7,145 nucleotides of DNA from Rhizobacter sp. (GTDB taxonomy: Bacteria > Pseudomonadota > Gammaproteobacteria > Burkholderiales > Burkholderiaceae). The notes beneath the pieces were generated by a model. It had not been told where the DNA came from. It did not search any database and was given only the letters and a program-made list of their open reading frames with translations. The stretch is taken from assembly GCA_014379885.1 (NCBI GenBank), contig JACMKW010000257.1, positions 1-7,145 on the forward strand. Reading direction: 5' to 3'. Shown here piece after piece: positions 1 to 6,224 of the stretch. Numbering within the stretch: position 1 is the stretch's first letter; each line of letters begins with the position of its first letter. The position numbers were made by a program, and so were the translations under genes.

Positions 1-1
1 C

Positions 2-787
2 ACCAAGCAGGCGGCCAAGATGATCCTCGCCGACGACAACTTCGCCACCATCGTCGAGGCCGTGCGCGAGGGGCGCGCCATCTTCGACAACATCCGCAAG
101 TTCTTGCGCTACCTGCTGTCGTCCAACATGGGTGAGGTGCTCACCGTGTTTCTAGGCGTGGTGGGCGCGGGCGTGATCGGCCTTGGAGACCTGGGCGGGG
201 GCGGCGAAGCGCTGGTGCTGCCGCTGCTGGCCACGCAGATCCTGTGGATCAACCTCATCACCGACTCGGGCCCAGCGCTTGCCATGGGGGTCGACCCGGA
301 AACCGACGACGTGATGGCACGGCCGCCGCGGCGCAGCACCGAGCGTGCCATCGACGCCCGCATGTGGTGGGGCGTGATGTGGGTGGGCCTGGTGATGGCG
401 CTGGCCACGCTGCTCACCATCGATTTGTTCCTGCCCGGTGGCCTGATCGAAGGCCGCTTCAGCACGCACGACATCGCTAACGCACGCACCGCCGGCTTCA
501 CCGTGCTGGTATTTGCGCAGCTGTTCAACTGCTTCAACGCCCGCTCCGAGACCACCAGCGCCTTTCATCAGCTGTTTGCCAACCGCTGGTTATGGGCAGC
601 GGTCGCGGTGTCGGTTCTGCTGCAGGTGGCGGTGGTCCACGTGGGCCCGCTCAACACGGCCTTTGGCACGGTGGCTCTGAGCATCGACCAATGGGCCGTC
701 TGCGTGGCGATGGGCAGTGTGGTTCTGTGGCTCTCGGAGCTGCGCAAATGGGTGCTGCGCACGCGAGACGCGAGGCCGAGCGCTTGA
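2..787 (+). CDS. P2-type cation-transporting ATPase (calcium type), C-terminal part
   Basis: This is the C-terminal end of a P-type ATPase that would pump a divalent cation, most likely Ca2+, out of the cytoplasm; the gene begins before the window. The frame is open from base 2 and reads TKQAAKMILADDNFATIV, the conserved stretch that closes the P domain in this family, and is followed by the hinge and six membrane segments (TM5-TM10). Numbering from the internal Met codon at base 20, TM5 carries N36 and E39 (SNMGE) and TM6 carries N78, T81 and D82 (NLITDSGP). These match the cation ligands known in SERCA-type pumps. In the TM8 motif (FAQLFN) Q167 stands where SERCA has a ligand Glu, which suggests a single-site pump like SPCA/PMR1. 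The phosphorylation motif and nucleotide domain lie outside the window, so the exact ion is uncertain. The next gene starts 63 bp downstream on the same strand. Confidence 0.9.
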   Translation, partial: TKQAAKMILADDNFATIVEAVREGRAIFDNIRKFLRYLLSSNMGEVLTVFLGVVGAGVIGLGDLGGGGEALVLPLLATQILWINLITDSGPALAMGVDPETDDVMARPPRRSTERAIDARMWWGVMWVGLVMALATLLTIDLFLPGGLIEGRFSTHDIANARTAGFTVLVFAQLFNCFNARSETTSAFHQLFANRWLWAAVAVSVLLQVAVVHVGPLNTAFGTVALSIDQWAVCVAMGSVVLWLSELRKWVLRTRDARPSA

Positions 788-850
788 CGCAAGACAAACC
801 CCTTCCGTGAGCGCAGTGGTCTGATCGACTTTTGACGATTGGAGATCACC

Positions 851-1615
851 ATGTCGCGAGACAACATGCTGCAAGCCAAAGTGGCGCTCGTCACGGGTGC
901 CGGCTCGGGCATCGGGCGCGCCATTGCCGTGCTCTATGCGGAGGAAGGCGCGCGGGTGCTGGTGTCTGACCTCGACAGCCCCGGCGGCGAAGAAACCGTG
1001 CGCATGGTGCGCGAGGCCGGTGGGCAGGCGCTGTTCGTGCGCGCTGACGTGGCCAAGCCCGACGACACACGCATGCTGGTGGAGCGGGCCGTGAAGGCCT
1101 ACGGCCGGCTCGACATCGCTTGCAACAACGCCGGCATCGGCGGCGACATGGGCCCCACGGCCGATTACCCGATCGAGGGCTGGCAGCGCGTCATCGACGT
1201 CAACCTCTCCGGCGTGTTCTACGGCATGAAGTACCAGATCACGCAGATGCTGAAAGACGGCGGCGGCGCCATCGTGAACATCGCCTCCATCCTCGGGCAG
1301 GTGGGGTTTGCCAACGCGCCGGCTTACACCGCGGCCAAGCATGGCGTGGTCGGGCTCACCAAGGCGGCAGCGCTCGAATACAGCGCTCTCGGCGTGCGCG
1401 TCAATGTGGTCGGGCCGGCCTTCATCCACACGCCGATGATCGCGGCACTGGAGAGCGACGCGCCCACCCAGCAGGCCCTGGTAGCGCAGCACCCGATCGG
1501 CCGCCTGGGCCGCCCGGAAGAGGTGGCCGAGCTGGCGCTGTGGCTCAGCTCGCCACGTGCCTCGTTCGTGACCGGCGCGTACTACGCGGTCGACGGGGGC
1601 TACCTGGCCCGCTGA
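851..1615 (+). CDS. Short-chain dehydrogenase/reductase (classical SDR)
   Basis: This 254-residue protein is a soluble NAD(P)-dependent oxidoreductase of the classical SDR family, which has a Rossmann fold and is usually a tetramer. The cofactor loop TGAGSGIG is at residues 15-22 and NNAG at 92-95. The catalytic tetrad is visible as N118, S146, Y159 and K163 (YTAAK). D40 at the end of the second beta strand favours NAD(H) over NADP(H). The ending AVDGGYLAR is typical. The ATG at 851 is chosen because GGAG (841-844) lies six bases upstream; an in-frame TTG at 839 overlaps that site and is unlikely. The substrate cannot be read from sequence, although the closest general resemblance is to sugar or cyclic-alcohol dehydrogenases. 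It lies between two cation transporters, and its stop is one base from the start of the antiporter gene. I saw no convincing promoter in the 63 bp upstream, so it may be read together with the ATPase gene. Confidence 0.92.
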   Translation: MSRDNMLQAKVALVTGAGSGIGRAIAVLYAEEGARVLVSDLDSPGGEETVRMVREAGGQALFVRADVAKPDDTRMLVERAVKAYGRLDIACNNAGIGGDMGPTADYPIEGWQRVIDVNLSGVFYGMKYQITQMLKDGGGAIVNIASILGQVGFANAPAYTAAKHGVVGLTKAAALEYSALGVRVNVVGPAFIHTPMIAALESDAPTQQALVAQHPIGRLGRPEEVAELALWLSSPRASFVTGAYYAVDGGYLAR

Positions 1616-1616
1616 C

Positions 1617-2600
1617 TTGACGCCGCACCCCGGCATCATCTTCATCGCCGGGTTGGTGGTCATCTTGCTCGGCGCAGAGATGCTGCTGCGCGGCGCCTCG
1701 CGCATTGCGGTGATGTTGGGCATCAGGCCGATCGTCATCGGGCTGACCGTGGTGACGGTGGGCACCACCATGCCCGAGCTGGCGGTGGGCGTGACATCCG
1801 CCCTCGAAGGAAAGGGCTCGCTGGCGGTGGGCAACATCGCCGGCACCAACATCATGAACATCCTGTTCATCCTCGGGCTGAGTGCACTGATCCGCCCGTT
1901 GCCGATGCGCTTGCTGAGCATCCAGCTCGACGTGCCGGTGATGATTGCCTCGTCGCTGGCGCTCATTGCCATGGCCTGGGACGGGGTGCTCAGCCGCACC
2001 GAAGGCTCGCTGCTGCTGCTCGGCGCGGCAGCCTATACCGTGGCGATGGTGCCGCTGAACCGCCGCGAGACCCGGGCGCTGAAGCGCGAGTTCGCCGAGG
2101 AATACAACGCCGCCGCGCTCGGCACCAGGCGCAGCGCTCCACATGCCACCTGGAACACGCTGCTGCTGCTGGTGGGCATTGCGCTGACGGTGCTCGGGGC
2201 CCGACTGCTCGTGTCAAGCGCGGTGAACATCGCGCAGGCCTGGGGCGTGTCAGACGCGATCATCGGGCTGACCATCGTGGCCATCGGCACCTCGGCGCCC
2301 GAGCTCGCCACCACGGTGATGGCCACTCTCCGGAACGACCGCGACGTGGCCGTGGGCAACCTCATCGGCAGCTGCATCTACAACGTGCTCGTCATCCTCG
2401 GCATCACCTGCATGGTGGCGCCCGACGGGGTGGCGATCGGCCGCGACATCCTGTTGATCGACCTGCCGCTGGCCGCTGCGGCGGCGGTTCTGTGCTGGCC
2501 TGTGTTTCGCACCGACCGGCTGGTCTCGCGCCTCGAAGGGGGCAGCTTCGTGTGCGCCTACCTGGCCTACCTCGGATGGCTGGTGTTCGTGCGCAGTTGA
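1617..2600 (+). CDS. Calcium/sodium antiporter, CaxA/YrbG family
   Basis: This 327-residue integral membrane protein belongs to the Na+/Ca2+ exchanger superfamily and should export Ca2+ in exchange for Na+ or H+ at the inner membrane. The two inverted alpha repeats are clear. The first has GTTMPE at 49-54 and GNIAGTN at 72-78; the second has GTSAPE at 224-229 and GNLIGSCIYN at 247-256. E54 and E229 are the expected ion-binding acids. The charged stretch at about 148-175 is the loop between the two halves. C253 replaces the Asn usually found in the second GSN motif. The start is a TTG one base after the dehydrogenase stop, with no good independent ribosome site. It is preferred because the next in-frame ATG (1681) would delete most of the first membrane segment. 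Translational coupling to the dehydrogenase is the likely mode of expression. The gene ends 10 bp from a convergent gene. Confidence 0.9.
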   Translation: MTPHPGIIFIAGLVVILLGAEMLLRGASRIAVMLGIRPIVIGLTVVTVGTTMPELAVGVTSALEGKGSLAVGNIAGTNIMNILFILGLSALIRPLPMRLLSIQLDVPVMIASSLALIAMAWDGVLSRTEGSLLLLGAAAYTVAMVPLNRRETRALKREFAEEYNAAALGTRRSAPHATWNTLLLLVGIALTVLGARLLVSSAVNIAQAWGVSDAIIGLTIVAIGTSAPELATTVMATLRNDRDVAVGNLIGSCIYNVLVILGITCMVAPDGVAIGRDILLIDLPLAAAAAVLCWPVFRTDRLVSRLEGGSFVCAYLAYLGWLVFVRS

Positions 2601-2610
2601 TCTGCCGAAA

Positions 2611-3489
2611 CTAGAACGACCTCGCCTCGAAGGTGTTGCACTGCGCCACGCTGCCGGTCTGGATGCCCTTCTTGAACCAGGCCACCCGCTGCGTGCTGCT
2701 GCCGTGGGTGAAGGTCTCGGGTTGCACCGTGCCGCGCGACTTGCGCTGCAGGGAGTCGTCACCGATCTGCGAGGCGGCGTTGAGCGCTTCTTCCACGTCA
2801 CCCTGCTCCAGGATCTGCCGCGCGTTCTGCGCATGGTGCGCCCACACCCCGGCAAAACAATCGGCCTGCAGCTCCAGGCGCACGCTGAGCGCGTTTTGCT
2901 GCGCTTCGCTCCCCTTGCCGCGCATGCTGTCAACCTTTCCGGTGATGCCCATCAGGTTTTGAACATGGTGGCCCACCTCGTGGGCAATCACGTAGGCCTG
3001 GGCAAAGTCACCGGGCGCACCAAGTCGGTTGCGCATGGTTTCGTAGAAGGTCAGGTCAATGTAGACCTTCTGGTCGCCCGGGCAATAGAACGGCCCCATG
3101 GCGGCCTGGCCTTGCCCGCAAGCCGTGGGCTCGCTGCCGCGAAACAGGCGCAACTTGGGTTCGCGGTAGGTGCTGCCCATTTGTTTGAACTGTTCGCGCC
3201 ACACGTCTTCGGTGTCGGCCAGCACCACTGACACGAATTGGGCCATTTTGTCGTCGGCCGGCGGGCGCTGGGCGGGCGCCTGCTGCGTTTGCGGCGCCAC
3301 GCCGCCCTCACCGCTCAACATGCCCAGCACCGTCAGCGGGTTGATGCCGAAGACCCAGCCGGCGACCAAGGCCACCGCCACCGTGCCCAGACCAATGCCC
3401 CGCCCACCGCCCAATGAGAAGCCACGGCCGCCGCCGCTGCTGCGTGCGTCTTCAACGTTGTCGCTTTGGCGATTGCCTTCCCATTTCAT
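2611..3489 (-). CDS. ypfJ: YpfJ-family membrane-anchored neutral zinc metallopeptidase
   Basis: This 292-residue protein is recognisable as the 'putative neutral zinc metallopeptidase' family (E. coli YpfJ, PF04228). Residues 1-33 are polar and Gly-rich, about 34-58 form one membrane segment, and 62-80 form a Pro/Gln/Ala-rich linker. The catalytic domain follows. HEVGH at 170-174 is the HExxH zinc and catalytic motif, and ELQAD at 206-210 probably supplies the third ligand (E206). C124 and C136 flank the conserved MGPFYCPGD region. The topology suggests an N-terminal anchor with the enzyme in the periplasm. The family's substrate is not known to me. The ATG at 3489 follows a G-rich ribosome site (GGGGGA, six bases away). 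A terminator for the gene upstream lies in the intergenic gap, so this gene probably has its own promoter, but I could not identify one. Its stop is 10 bp from the convergent antiporter stop. Confidence 0.93.
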   Translation of the reverse strand: MKWEGNRQSDNVEDARSSGGGRGFSLGGGRGIGLGTVAVALVAGWVFGINPLTVLGMLSGEGGVAPQTQQAPAQRPPADDKMAQFVSVVLADTEDVWREQFKQMGSTYREPKLRLFRGSEPTACGQGQAAMGPFYCPGDQKVYIDLTFYETMRNRLGAPGDFAQAYVIAHEVGHHVQNLMGITGKVDSMRGKGSEAQQNALSVRLELQADCFAGVWAHHAQNARQILEQGDVEEALNAASQIGDDSLQRKSRGTVQPETFTHGSSTQRVAWFKKGIQTGSVAQCNTFEARSF

Positions 3490-3539
3490 GGCGCGTCCCC
3501 CGATGTTGGCCGATCAGAGATGGTAGCGAAGCCACAAAG

Positions 3540-3565
3540 CAAAAGGGCCACCCGTGAGGCAGCCC
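3540..3565 (-). terminator. Rho-independent terminator of the 91-residue protein gene
   Basis: On the - strand GGGCTGCC pairs with GGTGGCCC across the loop TCACG. The stem is 8 bp with two G-U pairs and is followed at once by TTTTG, then CTTTG. It starts 21 bp past the stop of the small gene (3587), where an intrinsic terminator is expected, and upstream of the ypfJ start. This is read directly from the sequence; function is inferred. Confidence 0.6.
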
Positions 3566-3586
3566 TGCGTAGGATTTGAGGCCGAC

Positions 3587-3862
3587 TCAGTGTGCGGCTT
3601 CTTCGGTCTTGGCGTACTGCGCAAACAGCTGCAAGGCCAGGCGCTGCAAGCTCGCATCGGCGCTGCTGTGCGCCATGGCGATGCGATCAAAGGCATAAGG
3701 CCGGTCGAACATCATGCGCGCCACGTTCACCGGCAACTCCTGCTCCGCCATCTTGGTGCGAAACCGCCCCAGCGTCTTCAGGTCGTCGATCAGTGCCACA
3801 GGGCGACCGACACCAGAGGTTGCGCCAGACGACATCTCGAAGGGTTGGGACAGGGCATGCAT
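3587..3862 (-). CDS. Conserved-looking small protein of unknown function (91 aa)
   Basis: I do not recognise this family. The start at 3862 is chosen because GGAG lies six bases upstream (GGAG-TCCACC-ATG). An in-frame ATG four codons earlier (3874) has no ribosome site, and a longer open frame back to 4051 reads through low-complexity Arg-rich sequence. The predicted protein is soluble, with no signal peptide or membrane segment. Residues 1-20 are Ser/Gly-rich and probably flexible. Residues 22-40 (containing LIDDLKTLGRFRTKM) and 67-88 (SADASLQRLALQLFAQYAK) look helical. Between them lies a conserved-looking core with ARMMFDRPYAFDRIA at 48-62. Reasons to think it is a gene are the ribosome site, a separate downstream terminator, and an amino-acid composition like a normal globular protein. 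It stands alone, with dcd upstream across a gap of about 230 bp and ypfJ downstream. No function is proposed. Confidence 0.7.
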   Translation of the reverse strand: MHALSQPFEMSSGATSGVGRPVALIDDLKTLGRFRTKMAEQELPVNVARMMFDRPYAFDRIAMAHSSADASLQRLALQLFAQYAKTEEAAH

Positions 3863-4093
3863 GGTGGACTCCATGTGAAGCGTGTGCCCACACGATAGCC
3901 ACGCTACAAAACGGTGGTCGTCAGAAATGAACGGAATCCAGCGGCCACTAAAGCGCCGATCGCGGCCGGACGAGCACAAACGCACAAGCGAAGCGAGGTG
4001 CCTATCAAGCAGCGCCCGCGGAGCCGGCTCTGCCGGGCCGCCAGTCAGCACCCCTCGAGGGCTGAGCCAGGCGGAAGCGCAGCCACTGTGGGC
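3863..4093. other. Palindrome-rich intergenic region between dcd and the 91-aa gene
   Basis: This stretch of 231 bp holds no credible gene. It contains two perfect 10-bp palindromes, GAGCCGGCTC at 4021-4030 and CCCTCGAGGG at 4052-4061. The first lies inside a larger imperfect hairpin in which GCCCG at 4014-4018 can pair with CGGGC at 4034-4038. The second is flanked by TCAGC (4045-4049) and GCTGA (4061-4065), which are complementary. Neither is followed by a T-tract, so a simple intrinsic terminator for dcd is not evident. The region should contain the promoter of the 91-residue protein, but no convincing -35/-10 pair was found. The structure resembles dispersed intergenic repeats seen in many Burkholderiales genomes, which is an inference only. 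Confidence 0.45.
4021..4065. repeat. Pair of 10-bp palindromes, possible REP-like element
   Basis: GAGCCGGCTC (4021-4030) and CCCTCGAGGG (4052-4061) are each identical to their reverse complement and lie 21 bp apart. The second is wrapped by the inverted arms TCAGC and GCTGA. Only one copy is visible in this window, so repetition in the genome is not shown. Confidence 0.35.
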
Positions 4094-4663
4094 CTAAGTT
4101 TTCGGGAGTGTTACCCCGCGTTGCCCTTGGTACTTGCCACCACGATCCTTGTAGCTCGTCTCGCAGACCTCGTCGCTCTCGAAGAACAGCACCTGCGCAC
4201 AACCTTCGCCAGCGTAGATCTTGGCTGGCAGCGGTGTGGTGTTGCTGAATTCGAGCGTCACATACCCTTCCCACTCAGGCTCGAAGGGTGTCACGTTGAC
4301 GATGATCCCGCAGCGGGCATACGTGCTCTTGCCCAGGCAGATGGTCAGCACATTGCGCGGAATGCGGAAGTACTCCAGGGTGCGCGCCAGTGCAAAGCTG
4401 TTGGGCGGGATCACGCACACGTCGGCGTTCATGTCGACAAAACTCCGCTCGTCGAAGTTCTTCGGGTCGACCACCGTGCTGTAGATGTTGGTGAACACCT
4501 TGAATTCAGGCGCACAGCGGATGTCGTAGCCATAGCTGCTGGTGCCGTAGCTGACGATCTTCTGCCCATCGGCCGAGTGGCGCACCTGGCCCGGCTCGAA
4601 GGGCTCGATCATGCCGTGCTGCTCGGCCATGCGGCGGATCCACTTGTCGCTCTTGATGCTCAT
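4094..4663 (-). CDS. dcd: dCTP deaminase
   Basis: Dcd hydrolytically deaminates dCTP to dUTP plus ammonia in the cytoplasm; dUTPase then gives dUMP for thymidylate synthesis. The protein has 189 residues, the normal length for the trimeric dUTPase-fold deaminase. It begins [19 protein letters not shown], as is typical of beta- and gammaproteobacterial Dcd. The substrate and catalytic region is visible as [10 protein letters not shown] at 111-120 and LEFSN at 137-141, with E138 as the catalytic Glu. YDIRCAPEF at 46-54 is also conserved. The C-terminal segment with [13 protein letters not shown] is the lid that closes over the nucleotide. The ATG at 4663 has GGTGAG six bases upstream. The open frame continues upstream, but those residues are low-complexity and unlike the family. 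The membrane C13 peptidase gene ends 52 bp upstream on the same strand, so cotranscription is possible, although a -10-like box lies in the gap. Confidence 0.97.
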   Translation of the reverse strand: MSIKSDKWIRRMAEQHGMIEPFEPGQVRHSADGQKIVSYGTSSYGYDIRCAPEFKVFTNIYSTVVDPKNFDERSFVDMNADVCVIPPNSFALARTLEYFRIPRNVLTICLGKSTYARCGIIVNVTPFEPEWEGYVTLEFSNTTPLPAKIYAGEGCAQVLFFESDEVCETSYKDRGGKYQGQRGVTLPKT

Positions 4664-4702
4664 GCGCGTCTCACCGGGAGGGGGTTGGGCTGAAGGGGCT
4701 CG

Positions 4703-4708
4703 ATTGTA
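4703..4708 (-). promoter_or_regulatory. Possible -10 box upstream of dcd
   Basis: On the - strand TACAAT (one mismatch to TATAAT) lies 39 bp before the dcd ATG, inside the gap after the peptidase stop. No good -35 box is seen 16-18 bp upstream. It lies in the loop of a small inverted repeat (GGCTC at 4697-4701 with GAGCC at 4711-4715). The call is weak. Confidence 0.3.
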
Positions 4709-4715
4709 GGGAGCC

Positions 4716-6122
4716 TCACGGGCCGGAAGCATCGAGCCGGGCTGCCAGGGCCGCCAGGCGGGAGCGTACCGCCTCACCCATCGCGATCTGCGGGTTGGAG
4801 TAGCCGTCGGTCTTGCCCGCCTCTTTCTCGCGCTGGTCGATGACCTTGCGCGCCTGGGCGTGAGCCGCTTCGAACGAGCGGGTGCTGCGCAGCTGTTCGC
4901 CGTACATGGCGCGGCCGAAGAACGTGAGCTCCGATTTGCGGCCGCAGCCGTACGAGGTGTGTTCGGCATCGGCCGCTGTCATCACCAGCGTGCCGGGCTC
5001 GGCCAGCGGCGCAATCCACGAACCCGAATAGCAGGCCGAAACCGAGATCACGCGGAAGCGCACGCCCGCGTCGTCCAGCCAGGCGCGCAGTTGTGCGGGC
5101 GTGACGGGCTCGACATCGAGCGGGTCAAAGCTGGCCGCGAGCTTGCCGTCTTGCGCGCCATGCGAGGTGAGGTGGATGAAGAGAATGTCTTCGTTGTGGT
5201 CCATCAGGCTTGCAGCGCGGAAGATGGCGCGTTGCAGGTTGAGGCCGGTGGCCCAGGGCAACTCGCCGGCAGTTTCGGCATGGTTGATCAGCTGCAGGGT
5301 GTGGCCCTGCGCGTCGAAGCGGGTTCGCATCACGTCCGACACCAGGTTGCTCTCACGGCGAAACACGTTTTCATCGGCATAGGGCGCGAAGGTGATCGCA
5401 TAGAGATCGACCACGCCCGCCCGCTGTGGGCGCAAGGCGTTGAGGGTGTCGACCAGCACCCCCGACTGCCTCTCCATCACCTCTTGCGTGAAGTGCAGAC
5501 GCTTTTCTTCCAGCGCAGCCATGCGCGCTGCGCTTGTGTCGGGGTACCAGAACTGCATCGGCGGCACGAAGAGGTCGACCGCCGCAGCCAGCAGGAAAAG
5601 CATCAGCACCGCTGCCCGCACGCTGCCCGTGGCGGCCTGGCGCATCAGCAGCACCGCACCGGCCAGCGCCACCCAGCCGACCACGACGAACGGCGCAACC
5701 CACTGCGCCCACGCAAGTGATTGGGGTGTCAACCCCGGCACTTGCGGCAGCAGCAGGTACAGGCCCCATAGCGGGGCCGAGATGACGATCTGCTGCAAGA
5801 GCAGCACGGCAAACAGCGTGGCCACGCCCGGCGCGCCGGCCCGTGATCGCACCACCAGCCAGCAGGCCCAGAGCAACAGCACGGTGGTCAACCAGCCGCT
5901 GGCAATCGCCTGCCAGTAAAAAAGCGCCGGGCCCGTGATGCCCACCCGTTGCAGCAACACGCCCAACCCCACCAGCAGCACGGCCAGCAGCCCGATCGTG
6001 AGCGGGCTCGCCTGCAGGCCGGCAAGATCGGGCCGCAGAAAAACAGCGCTGCGTGCACTCTCGCCCGGCCAGCGCAACAAGCTGTTGCCGTTGGTGTGGT
6101 TTTCCTCGTTGAAGCCGGTCAT
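4716..6122 (-). CDS. Multi-pass membrane protein with C-terminal C13 (legumain-like) cysteine peptidase domain
   Basis: This 468-residue protein has a polar N-terminus (1-40), about five membrane segments (roughly 42-60, 68-92, 98-125, 140-160, 168-188) and a soluble C-terminal domain (about 215-455). The soluble domain carries the clan CD signature of a His and a Cys each after a hydrophobic strand: FIHLTSHGA with H321, and [12 protein letters not shown] with C364. This spacing and the ACYSG motif fit peptidase family C13 (PF01650), the family of legumain and the GPI transamidase subunit GPI8. Bacterial members are little studied, and substrate and role are unknown. The ATG at 6122 is preferred over the adjacent ATG at 6125 because AGGAGG lies five bases before it. 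The longer open frame, back to 6362, overlaps the divergent gene and is not used. It is divergent from the Mpo1-like gene and 52 bp upstream of dcd. The peptidase assignment is confident; proteolytic activity is inferred. Confidence 0.87.
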   Translation of the reverse strand: MTGFNEENHTNGNSLLRWPGESARSAVFLRPDLAGLQASPLTIGLLAVLLVGLGVLLQRVGITGPALFYWQAIASGWLTTVLLLWACWLVVRSRAGAPGVATLFAVLLLQQIVISAPLWGLYLLLPQVPGLTPQSLAWAQWVAPFVVVGWVALAGAVLLMRQAATGSVRAAVLMLFLLAAAVDLFVPPMQFWYPDTSAARMAALEEKRLHFTQEVMERQSGVLVDTLNALRPQRAGVVDLYAITFAPYADENVFRRESNLVSDVMRTRFDAQGHTLQLINHAETAGELPWATGLNLQRAIFRAASLMDHNEDILFIHLTSHGAQDGKLAASFDPLDVEPVTPAQLRAWLDDAGVRFRVISVSACYSGSWIAPLAEPGTLVMTAADAEHTSYGCGRKSELTFFGRAMYGEQLRSTRSFEAAHAQARKVIDQREKEAGKTDGYSNPQIAMGEAVRSRLAALAARLDASGP

Positions 6123-6224
6123 CATGCCCTCCTGGGCGCCCATCCTAGGGCCTGTGGAAATACCATGGTCAGACGGCCTGCAACGGCCCAAAATATGGGC
6201 CATTGACTCGTGTGGAGACAAAAC
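6123..6224. promoter_or_regulatory. Divergent promoter region with inverted repeat
   Basis: These 102 bp separate the divergently read C13 peptidase and Mpo1-like genes and must hold both promoters. GGCCCA (6185-6190) and TGGGCC (6196-6201) form a perfect inverted repeat around AAATA, and a perfect palindrome TGGGCGCCCA lies at 6133-6142. On the - strand TTGTCT and CATATT, 18 bp apart, resemble a sigma-70 promoter (four of six matches each), and the CATATT overlaps the inverted repeat. That would suit an operator. None of this is proven by sequence alone. Confidence 0.4.

Noticed and set aside
784..850. Sigma-70 promoter with TTGACG upstream of the SDR gene
   Set aside because: TTGACG at 784-789 has no acceptable -10 box 16-18 bp downstream, and the TTGACG at 832-837 is too close to the ATG.
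590..1999. Long open frame of 469 codons on the - strand opposite the ATPase, SDR and antiporter genes
   Set aside because: It crosses three well-supported genes, is rich in His/Arg/Ala as expected of GC-rich antisense frames, and matches no family.
2250..2933. Open frame of 227 codons on the - strand across the antiporter and ypfJ ends
   Set aside because: Arg/Ser/Pro-rich shadow of the real frames, with no ribosome site or recognisable domain.
3863..4051. N-terminal extension of the 91-residue protein
   Set aside because: It reads through the palindrome-rich intergenic region, is Arg-rich and has no ribosome site; GGAG supports 3862.
4094..4663. dcd as part of an anti-phage nucleotide-depletion system next to a caspase-like protease
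   Set aside because: dCTP deaminases do occur in phage defence, but this one is a full-length ordinary housekeeping Dcd with no sensor, toxin or mobile-element neighbours. The pairing with the C13 peptidase is not enough evidence.
3914..4693. Open frame of 259 codons on the + strand opposite dcd
   Set aside because: It is antisense to an unmistakable dCTP deaminase and lacks family features.
4664..4969. N-terminal extension of Dcd upstream of 4663
   Set aside because: The extra residues are Arg/Ala/Ser low-complexity, overlap the peptidase gene and make the protein far longer than the family; GGTGAG supports 4663.
4860..5720. Open frame of 286 codons on the + strand opposite the C13 peptidase
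   Set aside because: The true coding strand is fixed by the H321/C364 motifs and membrane segments; this frame is a GC-driven shadow.
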